Below, piece by piece: positions 8,667 to 18,633 of a stretch of 64,000 bases of DNA. Each line of letters starts with the position of its first letter. The stretch's first letter is position 1. The stretch spans positions 252,945 through 316,944 of the forward strand of contig NW_003314326.1 of the NCBI RefSeq assembly GCF_000143415.4. The letters are read 5' to 3'. Source of the DNA: Selaginella moellendorffii (lineage: Eukaryota; Streptophyta; Lycopodiopsida; Selaginellales; Selaginellaceae). The notes under the pieces are model-generated. The model searched no databases and was not told the DNA's origin. It saw only the letters and a program-made list of their open reading frames with translations. A program made the translations under genes and the position numbers.

Positions 8667-10562
8667 ATGCTAAAGAACTTGCATGCTCTACTTCTCTCGA
8701 GCTCTGAGTATAGACACGACAAGAAGCTTTTCAGCCAGTTGATCCGTGTGTACGGAAGATGTGGCCGCCTTGCGTGTGCCCTGGAGGTGTTTCGAGCACT
8801 ACCAGAGCACAATATCTTCTCTTGGAACAACATGATGCAAGCATATGCCCAGAATGGCTATCAAGAAAAAGCGCGAGGGTTTTTCGATCGCATGCCGCGG
8901 AGAGATACTGTTGCGTGGACGACAATGCTAGGGGCTTACGCGCTCAAGGGTTTCGTGGCGGACGCCAGGAAGGTCTTTTTGGACATGCCCGAGAAAAACT
9001 TGGTTGCGTGGAATGCAATGTGTCAAGCATATGCCGCGAATGGGTACCTTGAGGAGACAAAGATGGTGTTGGAGAGGACTCCTCAGACGGACTTTGTGAC
9101 TTGGACAATGCTTATTACTGTTTATGCACAGAATGGCGATATCGGAGAGGCAAAGTTGGTGTTTGATACAATGCCGGAGCGCAACGAGGTGTCATGGAAC
9201 GCAATGGTGACCGCAAATGCCCAGAAAGGACGTATCGATGCCGCTAAGCTGCTCGTAGAGAAAATGCCTTTGGTGAGTCTCATTGTGTGGAACGCAATCA
9301 TTCAAGGCTCCGAAGTTTGTGATGCGGAGAATTTTTTCCTTGGAATGCCCGAGAAGGATGTCATATCTTGGACTCTCATGGTTCCTAGATACGCAAAGAG
9401 TGGGTATATGGCAAAAGCGAGAGATATTTTCCGCAAGATGCCAGTGCGAAGTGTAGTTTCATGGACAGCAATGCTGGTGGCATATGCCGGGAGCAACAAC
9501 TTGGCGATGGCGAAAAAAACCTTCGATGCTATGCCGGAGAGAAACCATGTCTCGTGGAACGCGTTGCTCCAGGGCTATGGAGCGGCCGGGCATGGCACCG
9601 AATTGAGGATGACGTTTGAAAAGATGCCCCTCAAAACAATGTCGAGTGTGACGGTGGTGATGGAGTTCGAGGCGAAAATGGGAGAGATGGTGGAGGCTAA
9701 GCAAGTGTTTGATGATAATGGGATTGGTGAATCAAGCGTGGTTTCGTGGACAACCATGGTGGTGGCTCACGCTCACCGGGGCGATATCGAGCAAGCTAAG
9801 AGCCTCTTTGACGAAATACCCGAGAAGGACATGGTTGCCTGGAACACCATGGTCCACCTCTATGCCCAGCACGGGCATTACATGCTCGAGGCCAAAACCA
9901 CCTTCGATCTCATCCCCCGGCGTGATGTAGTCTCGTGGAACACCCTGCTCATTGGATATGCGAACAATGGCGATCTCGCCGCAGCTCTCAAAGTTTTCCA
10001 CACCATGCCAATGAGAGACACGGTTTCCTGGAACGCCACGGTGACCATCTACGCATCCAGTGGATTCATGGAAGAAGCTCGCGAGATCTTTGAGCAAATT
10101 CCCGGGAGCAACAACACCATAACCTGGGACGTGATGCTCGAGGCCTACACCGCGCGGGGCCTGGGAGAAGAAGCTCTTGAGCTCTTCCGGCTCATGGCCG
10201 TGGAAGGCATCCGTCCCGATGAGGCGGCGTTCGTGAGCATCTTGAACTCGTGTAGCCACCTCGGGCTCCTGGCAGAAGCTCGGCTCCAATTCCAGTCCAT
10301 GAGCCAAGACCACGGCCTGGTGCCTGCGAGGGAGCATTACTGCTGCGTGGTGGACATTCTGGGCCGCTCCGGCCGGATGGGCGATGCGGAAGAGCTTTTA
10401 AAAGCCATGCCTTTTGTTCCGGACGAGGTGGTGTGGGCCTCCTTCCTCAACTCGTGCAGGATCCACAGTGATTTGGAGCGCGGGGGCCGAGCTGCCAAGC
10501 TCAGCTCCAATGACGCCAGCCACTATCTTCTCTTGGCGACCAATTTTTCCACAATATCTTGA
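8667..10562 (+). CDS. Pentatricopeptide repeat protein, PLS class, truncated E region
   Basis: The start at 8667 is the first in-frame ATG and gives 631 residues. About 14 consecutive ~31-residue S-type repeats follow the pattern VSWNxMxxxYAxxGxxxxAxxxFDxMPxRD. Examples are FSWNNMMQAYAQNG, VAWTTMLGAYALKG, VSWTAMLVAYAGSN and VSWNTLLIGYANNG. They are followed by a P2-L2-S2 end block (GIRPDEAAFVSILNSC; REHYCCVVDILGRSGRMGDA) and the start of the E1 motif (EVVWASFLNSCRIHSD). The frame ends at ATNFSTIS, just after the E1-like DASHYLLL segment, with no complete E2 or DYW domain. Family knowledge: PLS proteins bind organelle RNA in sequence-specific fashion, usually for C-to-U editing, and DYW supplies the deaminase. 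This one would therefore need a partner. The repeat near residue 275 is short by a few residues. There is no intron. Confidence 0.93.
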   Translation: MLKNLHALLLSSSEYRHDKKLFSQLIRVYGRCGRLACALEVFRALPEHNIFSWNNMMQAYAQNGYQEKARGFFDRMPRRDTVAWTTMLGAYALKGFVADARKVFLDMPEKNLVAWNAMCQAYAANGYLEETKMVLERTPQTDFVTWTMLITVYAQNGDIGEAKLVFDTMPERNEVSWNAMVTANAQKGRIDAAKLLVEKMPLVSLIVWNAIIQGSEVCDAENFFLGMPEKDVISWTLMVPRYAKSGYMAKARDIFRKMPVRSVVSWTAMLVAYAGSNNLAMAKKTFDAMPERNHVSWNALLQGYGAAGHGTELRMTFEKMPLKTMSSVTVVMEFEAKMGEMVEAKQVFDDNGIGESSVVSWTTMVVAHAHRGDIEQAKSLFDEIPEKDMVAWNTMVHLYAQHGHYMLEAKTTFDLIPRRDVVSWNTLLIGYANNGDLAAALKVFHTMPMRDTVSWNATVTIYASSGFMEEAREIFEQIPGSNNTITWDVMLEAYTARGLGEEALELFRLMAVEGIRPDEAAFVSILNSCSHLGLLAEARLQFQSMSQDHGLVPAREHYCCVVDILGRSGRMGDAEELLKAMPFVPDEVVWASFLNSCRIHSDLERGGRAAKLSSNDASHYLLLATNFSTIS

Positions 10563-10622
10563 TCTGAGCACCACCATTTCGACTGTGTTGACAGAGCTCC
10601 TCGAAGCTTGGAGGGCGAGGAA

Positions 10623-10690
10623 GGGGATGTAGCTCAGATGTAGGGCAATCGCTTCGCATGCGATAGGTAAGGGGATCGATGCCACAGGGA
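10623..10690 (+). pseudogene. tRNA-Ala-derived sequence (anticodon CGC), 3' third lost
   Basis: The sequence starts with the plant tRNA-Ala 5' end GGGGATGTAGCTCAGATG. It has a good anticodon stem (ATCGC/GCGAT) around a loop with CGC, and an intact-looking B-box region GGATCGATGCC. The 3' side of the T stem and the 3' acceptor strand are missing, replaced by a purine run. That makes it a tRNA pseudogene or the head of a tRNA-derived SINE rather than a working tRNA. It starts 60 bp after the PPR stop codon. Confidence 0.6.
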
Positions 10691-10691
10691 G

Positions 10692-10718
10692 GGAGAGAGA
10701 GAGAGAGAGAGAGAGAGT
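10692..10718. repeat. (GA)n microsatellite
   Basis: About 13 GA dinucleotides directly follow the tRNA-Ala-derived sequence. A simple repeat right after a tRNA-like head is a layout also seen in SINE tails, though GA is not the usual A-rich tail. Confidence 0.85.
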
Positions 10719-10854
10719 GGCTTTGATCATCTTAGTGAATGAGTAGCGATTGAGAATTTCGCATCCGTTTTGGTTTGTTGTCATCAACAATTTTACGGTC
10801 AAAGATTTTAGGGGCATCCGTACGCCCCGCCTGAAAGGAATTGAACTGGTGTCA

Positions 10855-11010
10855 TGGTTCCTACACACCTGGTCACACTCCATCTAGTCTATGGAGTTGG
10901 GTCCTTGCATTGATCAATTGGAAGAATGTTCAATTGATCCTTGTAGTTTGTGATTTGCTACCACAAGTGGAATTACACAAGATCATGAGATCTCTCATTC
11001 ATTTGCCACT
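10855..11010 (+). repeat. Dispersed repeat, second copy at ~58320-58490
   Basis: The core CCTTGCATTGATCAATT..GAAGAATG, then CCTTGTAGTTTG and a GATCATGAGATC-like stretch, recurs in the same orientation near 58405-58470. It carries an ACTCCATCT stretch upstream in both copies. It is probably a fragment of an LTR or untranslated region of a decayed retroelement. The family is not identified. Confidence 0.5.
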
Positions 11011-11135
11011 GAAGCTTGATCATGCAATGGAGGGTGACAAACAAACGAGGACAAAGGGACAGCAGTCTAGTGATCAATCATGAGAGCAATGTTGTGAGAC
11101 TTGATGACAATTAGGCTTATATATAACAAGACAAG

Positions 11136-11262
11136 ATGGGATTGATCCCAATGCTCCTACGGGCGTGCCAAAAGGATTTCAAAGGAGTGGTGATGAAGGA
11201 CGTGAGACTAACCAGGCAGAAGGTGGTAGTGGCATACAAGATGTTACTTAGCACACAATTAT
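11136..11262 (+). mobile_element. LINE ORF2 fragment
   Basis: The translation contains FKGVVMKDVRLTRQKVVVAY and MLLSTQ. This matches the LINE further right, where the segment at about 43090-43190 reads LKGEVLKEVRLARQKVVVAH and MFLSTQ. It is a short 5'- and 3'-truncated piece of the same non-LTR family in the same orientation. Confidence 0.6.
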
Positions 11263-13317
11263 ACTCATCTCATTTCAATCTCAACTCCAATAATGTCAAT
11301 ATCACAATATCGCCTCAATGTTATCAACATTAGAACAAAGTTAAAAGAAAGCAAGAGTGAATCACCATTTAAAACTCTCTAGCAACCAAGGTTGAAGATA
11401 CTTTATTTAGTATCCAAGATCAATTCTTCAACTTCTCAGCTATAGATAACACACTATTAAAAAGTGAATCATTACATCCAAGGCTTAATATAATCCAACG
11501 GTGTGTTTAGTCCAGTGGTTGACATGATATCAATAGAGGTGGAACCAATATGCAAAAATGGAAAAACTATAAAAGCCCAAGAACATGATTCTTTGTAATA
11601 ATATCTGGTAAGTAAGCCTATCATTGCTAAATCATTATTAAGCTAAGTAAGTGCTAGTAATCCTCAACAAAGCCTATAAATAATCACTAGTTGTAAAACA
11701 ACCAAACACTAAACTCATATCATTAAGTTATATACTTGTCTAACAAGAAAATAACACACTAGGTACAACATATAAAAACTTTGACAAGTATAAATAAAAT
11801 GACCACTCAAATCCAATCTAACTATGATAAGCTCACTAACATGTCCAACTAACAGCTTTGATCATAATTGAATAGGCTAACTGTGCATAATCAAAACCCA
11901 ATTGAAATTAAAGTGAAGATTATGAGATAGATTTACACGGTATACAACTTCTTAATAAACAAGGCTTCAATATAGGTATTAACATCTCAACTGTAAAAAA
12001 CTAAGTTGGACATCACTATCCTTAACTAGGGTATAGGGCCACTAAAAGTTCACTACTCTTATAAAATTTAACAAAATGCAAAGTGCAACATGCCATTAAA
12101 TATAATATACAAAAGAAAAATACAAATGTCATTTTTCTAGAAAAGCACAACAACTACTTTTCTACACTAATACCAGACTTTATCCAACTTAATTGCCTTA
12201 ACCCCAAAAGTTAACATTCCTCAAACTGCATCATACAAACTACTTACTAAAGTTTAAGCCAACCAAAGTCAAATCTAACCCTTTCACTAACTTGCAATGG
12301 CTCATAAAAATAAAATGGTTTCCAAGCAAAATGATCAATAAACTAACCATTGAAAAAGTCTAAAAAAAATTTTGGAAATTTTTCCATCTTAAAGAAAGAA
12401 TGACTCAACTAATTCCTCTTACCTACAACATCATATCAGTTCACTTTAACACAAATTCTTATGACATAATAAAATATATAAGCATCTACCAAAATGCCCA
12501 TATACTTGATATCAAATATTGATATCCACAAAAATGCAAAATAAACATCCAAGATTGGATCACAAAGACCATATCTTTTGATATCCATATTGCACTAACA
12601 CTTTTGTTTAATCACTTTCAAGATTAAATGTGAAGCCAAAACATTAATAAAAAAAATGATAAGTTCTAAAGATAATTCCCCATCACTCGATTCCATTAAT
12701 ATAAGTGTTAACAATATCAATATCTCAACTACACACTTTCTCCATTTAACACTTGGAGTAGTTCAAGTGTTAATAGATCCACTAATAAGCTACAACAAAT
12801 AAATGTTATAACCTTCTCAAAACTCAATATGTAACTCTCAAGAAACCAAGATACCAACTTAAATTTAGCATAATGAATTACCATAGAGAACCAAGTCAAA
12901 TTTACTTTAATGCTACTATTTGCAAGTAGACTAGCTTCTTTATCAACCACTTTGGGGTTGATCATCATTTGATCAAGCAACTTCGTAAATCATATGGATA
13001 TGATATAAATATCACAATGACTTAACCATCAATTGAGTAACATCACAAGCAACACCAATGTCACTATTACAAAGATTTACGTGAATAACAAAATACAACA
13101 TAATGTTACACCCCATCAATAGAGTTACAATAGTTAACACTACTAACTTTTGTTCACAACACAGATAAACTCATGCCACTCTCTATCAAACCAAACTCAA
13201 AACTAATCCAATATTAAGTTATTCAAGGAATAATAGCAAAGTTCCTTGGAAAAGAATAAAGTATTATAACCCAAGCTTTCCAATAGTAAGTTTGAGTTTA
13301 AGTACTAATATAGATCA
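11263..13317. other. AT-rich region without recognised genes
   Basis: Roughly 2 kb of AT-rich sequence with many stops in all frames. I see no conserved protein segment, tRNA, or clear terminal repeat. Its composition resembles strongly deaminated old retroelement sequence, but I could not assign it to a family. Confidence 0.45.
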
Positions 13318-13693
13318 TGGGGTGAAAGCCCAAATAGATTGTCCCCCATACGGGGGGGGTTGGGTGGGGGGTTGTAGGGGCTTTTAAAAGTATAGTAAAG
13401 ATAGTGAAGTTAAAGACTTAGTCTTGAAAAAACCTTCCAATAATACTTCCAAATCGAGTTGAGGCTAGAATTGGGGGTTGGTAGCTTTGGGTGGGAGTAA
13501 GGATAAACTTGGGGTGTGCCAAAGAAGCTCTTTAAAGAAGTGTTCAAGAACAACTCTTACTCATAGAAAGGCAACTAACTGACAATGCTCTCGGCTCATA
13601 TGAAGTGATGCCCCACTTGAGTAGTATAAGGCTCATTGGTCCTTGCCCCTTTCTAGGGGCTTGGGCCTTCCCTTTGGGATGGAGGTGGGGAGT
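13318..13693 (+). repeat. LTR-B, left half (split by the chromovirus)
   Basis: Matches the reverse complement of 53400-53740 over several blocks: the AAAAGTATAGTA module, the CCCACCCAAAGC block, the AGGGGCAAGG block and the GGTGGGGAGT block. It ends at GGAGT, the target duplication of the chromovirus at 13694. The homology resumes at 30602 on the far side, which shows this LTR existed first. The left boundary is uncertain. Confidence 0.65.
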
Positions 13694-14383
13694 TGTAGTG
13701 CACCTAAATTGCAGGAGCTAAACTAATGTCTCAGATGGTCAGACATGCATTCTAACCACTATCCCTACTATATATTTGAAACCCCTCATAGCGCCCCCCC
13801 CCCCCCCCCCCCCCCTTGAGGAACACACACTTTGGGCTTTCAGCCCAAGCCTCCCTTAGTACCAAGAGTTAATCTTTGGGATAAGCTTAAAACTTACTAA
13901 ATATGAAATGTCCTTATATTGTGAATTTAGACACGGGACAAACACCATTGTGTTCAAGACAATCTCTACATTCTGTAGATATGCCAAATGAGTAAATCTA
14001 AACACTTTCCATAATTAGCATTTGGGACTGAAAAAAGAGCATGATAGCAAGGGTGTTTGGCAGACACGGTAAGCTATCATACAGTGATATTGAGGGACTA
14101 GACTCAATACATGAGGGTTCTTGTCACTAGCCAATGCAAGACATAATGAGATGGGAACTCCTTACTGGGCTAAATATGCTTAACTAATAGCATGTAGGAA
14201 TTCTGTCCTTATGCTTGTCCAGTCTAAGTACACTCGAAATGCCTAGTTAACTCCACTAGCACAAGAGGGGTTACCAAAGGGATCCAGCTGTACTGACCTC
14301 CTACCATCATGGTAGTCAAGAAAGAGTGTCCATAAGGATTTGCTGACAAGTATATTTTGATATCCGAAGTCACATTTGCGACA
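13694..14383 (-). repeat. 3' LTR of the chromovirus (690 bp)
   Basis: Starts TGTAGTGCAC and ends GCGACA on the plus strand. It corresponds to the LTR at 27905-30596 (918 bp without its nested solo LTR). The left copy lacks about 230 bp that the right copy has just inside its TGTAGC end. A run of about 22 C residues lies at ~13795-13816. The adjacent polypurine tract (on the minus strand, GGGGGGGAGAG just before the LTR) confirms orientation. Confidence 0.88.
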
Positions 14384-14925
14384 CTCTCCCCCCCTTGGGG
14401 AAGATTGACGTCCTCGTCAATGCATACCTAAGTTTAGTAAACTGTTAAGGCCAAAGACATTAAGACTCAAACACCCTCCGGCCGTCACTGACAAGGAAAT
14501 GACTAACGGAGTTAGCCACCTTTGCTGCTCCAAGTACCACTCGGCTTACAAAGGAATAATACATCCCTGCCTACAGGGACATAGGGAGAAGGCCAAAGGC
14601 CCAACTTCCCCTGAGCAAGAAATCAATCCCGTCGGGAAGATTTAGACAACTATTATAAACTAGCAAATGAAGTTGTTTACACGACCATGCCCTTTTTTCA
14701 AGAATGAGTTATCGAGAGAGAGGTGGGGACCTGTGATCAGTCTATAATAATTATCCCCATGGTTATGGATTGGACCCATGCACCGAAGTGCCGAAGTCAA
14801 CCTGCCAAAATTGACCCCAGTATTAACAAACGAGAGAGACAAAGCTTTGATTTATAGAAATTTATTACTTTATTGATTTGTAAGATTTATTACAAAGTTT
14901 ACAAAAGCTAGTCTTTATTACTATT

Positions 14926-16100
14926 TTCATACTCTATGACAAGCTCACGAGCATGTGTAAGATTCCTAAGAGGTTCCCAAGTTGATTCACAAGTCAGGTA
15001 ACCTTTCCATTTAACTAGATATTCCTTCGCATGAGCCCGTCTCTGAAATCGAGAATCCAAGATAGTTTCAACTTTGTATTATAGTTCACCATCCACAATG
15101 TCTGGTGGCGGACAAATCTCCCCATGTCGTGCAACATCTATAGTGTAAGGAGCCAAATAGATTGGCATGAAATACATTATGAATATTGGACATCTCTGCA
15201 AGAAGATCCAATTGATAGGATACATCACCATTTCATTTCAATACCCAATAGGGTCCAACATATCTCAATAACAGCTTTCGAGACAAAGGTTCCTTAATGT
15301 TCAAGTTCCAAGAAGATAGCCACACATGATCTCCCATTTGATAGGATACATCCTGACGATGCTGATCTTTATCACATTGATACCTATCCTTAGCTTTGCC
15401 CGTCGCCTCAGTAGCTCTAGACCAACCTTGGCGTAGCTGCTTTGCATAAGTCTCAATGGCCGGGACCAACACTTCAGACATTAGTTTTAGTACAACAATC
15501 TATTAAGGCACCCCACGAACATTCCTTTGCAACATCTCCCATGGAGAACAGCCAATAGTGCTGTGAAATGTGTTGTTATAACAAATTTCTACTGTGTCCA
15601 AATGCTCAACCCTGTTACATTGGTCTGCCACAACATAGTACCGCAAATAATCCTCAACTTGAGTATTCATATGTTCGGCTTGCCTATCAGTTTGAGGATG
15701 ATAAGCCATACTAAACTTCAATTTGGTACCAAACAGCTGGAATAGTGTGCCCCAAAACTTCCCCATAAACCTTAAATCTCTATCCGAGATCATCTCTTTA
15801 GGAAGACCACAAACCCACACTACTTCATGGAAAAAGAGCTTTGTTGCTTATTTCACATTCACTGTTTCCATAGTTGGAATGAAGTGTGCAATTTTCAACA
15901 ACTAATCCACAACCACCATCAAAGTATCATAACCCTTAGACTTCGGCAAGCAAATGACGAAATTAAGTGTCACACTTTGAAATGGCTATGCTAATGCATT
16001 GCAACTTTTCAGCCTGCTTCTTAGTCTATGTTTACATTGCTGGCATATAGGGCAAAAATGGACACAATCCGCTACATCACCTTCCATACCAAACTAAAAA
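14926..16100 (-). pseudogene. Chromovirus integrase and chromodomain
   Basis: The zinc-finger tail (CPICQQCK near 16040) is followed by a core with GLPKEMISDRDLRFMGKFWG, then AYHPQTDRQAEHMN, so the second acidic residue (SDRD) and the region of the catalytic Glu are visible. Then come the C-terminal GDHVWLSSWNLNI and YVGPYWVL segments. The last segment is a chromodomain with KEYLVKWKGYLTCESTWEPL, then the end ARELVIEYE. The frame is broken by several stops, for example in the stretch between about 15820 and 16000. The chromodomain is expected to guide integration to methylated-histone chromatin (family knowledge). Confidence 0.9.
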
Positions 16101-16770
16101 AATCCCCTTTTCAACGAAGCCAAAGTCTTTCACTTTCCACCATGTCCCATTGCTAGAACATCATGATGTTCCCGCAAAAACAACTGTTGTAGATCCTTAG
16201 AGGGAAGATACAATCTTTCTTGTTTATAGAATATAAGCCCATCTCAAACTGAGAAGTGCAACTTTGCATTGGTTCAATTAGCAACTTTCACCACTTCACT
16301 ACCAGGATGCTGCTTCGACAACTCTGCACGGTGCAAGATTGCCTTTGCCAATGGATCACTTCCATACAAAACCTGAACATCCTCCAACCAGTCCAAACTG
16401 ATTGCCGATATTGCCCGGAACTGAGCCTGACGACTCAATGCATCCGGAACAATACTGTCTTTACTAGGTTTATATATGATTTCAATATCATATCTAGCAA
16501 GCTTCTCTTGCTAACGAGCCTGCTTCAGCGTAAACTTAGGCTGTGTAGCAAAGTAGCTCAGTGTGTTACTATGTTTATAAACCTTGGTGTGTCCACCCAA
16601 GTAGTGTCTCCAGTGTTCCAGTGCCGACACTATAGCAAACATCTCTTTCTCATGCATTGGCCATCTTCATTGAGTTTCATCCAATTTCTTGGAATAGAAC
16701 GCAACGAGACAAACATGTCGTTTTAGCGTAACACCAACTACTTTGTCACAATCTTGCTGTAACATGGCAC

Positions 16771-17484
16771 TATGAGACACAAAATCCCTAGGCCCCAAAG
16801 TGGAGCCGAAAGGGTGCCACGTGGTAATGGCCGAAGCAAAAGCCAAACGAGCGTAACATGTTTGGACTAAAAGGCTCCGACTTGAGAGGTTGAGCGCAGG
16901 AGTGGAACTCCCAACGGAGTGCTCAAAGAATGAGCATGAAGCGAGCAATAAGCGAGGCTCCAAAAAGGGGACCCAAAAGGACCAACATATGACACATGGA
17001 AGTGTTCGAGATGGACCCGAAGTGGAGTCCGAGATAGACCCGAAGTGGAGTCCGAGATAGACCCGAAGTGGAGTCCGAGGTGGAGTCCAAGATGGAGTCC
17101 GAGGTGGACCAAAACGGAGTCCGAGATGGAGTCCGAGGTGGACCGAGACGGAGTCCGAGATGAAGTCTGAGATGGAGTCCGAAATGGAGTCCGAGGTGGA
17201 CCGAGACGGAGTCCGAGATGGAGTCCGAGATGGAGTCCGAGGTGGACCGAGACGGAGTCCGAGATGGAGTCCGAAATGGAGTCCGAGGTGGACCGAGATG
17301 GAGTCCGAGATGGAGTCCGAGGTGGACTGAGACGGAGTCCGAGATGGAGTCCGAGGTGGACCAAGACGAAGTCCGAGATGGAGTCCGAGATGGAGTCCGA
17401 GGTGGACCGAGATGGAGTCCGAGATGGACCCAAGATGGAATCTGAGATGGAATCCGAGAAGGACCCGAGATGGAGTCCGAGGTT

Positions 17485-17542
<58 letters not shown>

Positions 17543-18633
17543 TCGGGACCGAGACCGAGACCGAGGCCGAGGCCGAGGCCAAGTCCGGGTCCGAGTCCAA
17601 GTCCGAGTCCGAGTCCGAGTCCGAGTCCGAGTCTAAGAGGGTGAAAGCCCAAAGCGTTCGTCTCCCAGACCCTGGGGGGTTTGGTGAGCTCCAAAAGTAT
17701 AGTAAGGGGGAGGACTACAATAGAGCCAGTTTGGCCAGGAAAGGCCAGTTTGGCCCAGAGAGGCTGCACCTAGTGTTGGGTGATGAGCTGACCATTGGGA
17801 AGTCCAAGACTAAAGTAAACACGGACCGACAAACGGGGTAGCTTGGTGAAGTGTTCAAGAGCCGGCTTTAGTTCCCTCGGGAGATCGTCTGGCTGATGCT
17901 CCCAGTCCAAGTGTGGGTGGCACTACCTACTTGGATACATGGTGTGGCTCAATGGAACCTTGCTCTAAGCCCATGGCTAGAGCACCTAAAGGAAAAAGGC
18001 AGGGAGAGTACCCACGAGGCTCGCGTAGGGCCACGGTGTTCCGAAATGTCATCCCAAATTCCCAGACTGTGGAAAGGAAGAGGAGTAGTCCTCTGGTGTG
18101 GTGACCAAGGACACAGTCATATAGGGAGGAAGTCCTAAAGGACAATGGGACTTAGTGGTCGGGCCCGTGGGCCTTGATCCAATGGCAGTGTTGGCGAACA
18201 CGGCCAAGGACGAAAAGGGACTTAGTGGGGACTAGAACGGAGATATTGGGGAAGGCTAATCCCCATGTCAGTAGGCATCCTAAGGATGCTAAGGAGTGGA
18301 TTTGGGATGATCACTCGTGGATGGATGGCTCAGTCTTTGAGTGATGGGACTAGGATGCAGGTGGTGTCAAACCATCGTTGTGACCAAGGTGAATGGGCAT
18401 GGCCTTAGCGTAACAGGCTGATATGTTGGTGGTACCTTGGGGTGTCGGTCATGGGATCGGACACGTGGAGCACTTGGACCAAGTGCATGAAGTTGAGTGG
18501 CGGGGATGCCATTCTCGGGGCTAGTAAACCCAAGTCCAAAATAGGACTTACGGAGGTTGTGAGTGAGACTCCTCCAAGTGGTCGGAGGTGCGGTTAAGTG
18601 ACTAAAGTAAAATGGAAAATTTAGTCGCTTACA
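16771..18633 (+). repeat. 5' LTR of element A (1863 bp)
   Basis: TATGAGAC..CTTACA. It contains the minisatellite at about 17001-17636 and the shared module GGGTGAAAGCCCAAAGCG .. AAAAGTATAGTAA at about 17639-17705. The first TG has become TA by one transition. Confidence 0.92.
17001..17636. repeat. LTR-internal minisatellite (12-bp and 6-bp units)
   Basis: Runs of the 12-bp unit GAGTCCGAGATG with GAGGTGGACC variants are followed by 6-bp GAGACC and then GAGTCC/GAGGCC runs. Because the units are multiples of three, long open frames appear on both strands (Gly-Leu, Arg-Pro, Glu-Ser-Glu-Met repeats). They are artefacts, not genes. Related arrays lie at about 22926-23212, 29204-29899, 48795-49385 and 56860-57140. 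Confidence 0.9.

Noticed and set aside
10623-10690. Functional tRNA-Ala gene
   Set aside because: The T stem cannot pair (AGGGG against CCACA) and the 3' acceptor strand is absent.
17639-17712. CRISPR-like or satellite array near the LTR repeats
   Set aside because: There are no spacer-repeat alternations of constant size and no cas genes. The sequence is eukaryotic, and the arrays are plain minisatellites.
16867-17769. Long Gly-Leu, Arg-Pro and Glu-Ser-Glu-Met repeat proteins on both strands
   Set aside because: They come from 6- and 12-bp tandem repeats inside an LTR. Units divisible by three keep several frames open, and no start or conserved domain supports translation. The same applies near 23000, 29500 and 49000.
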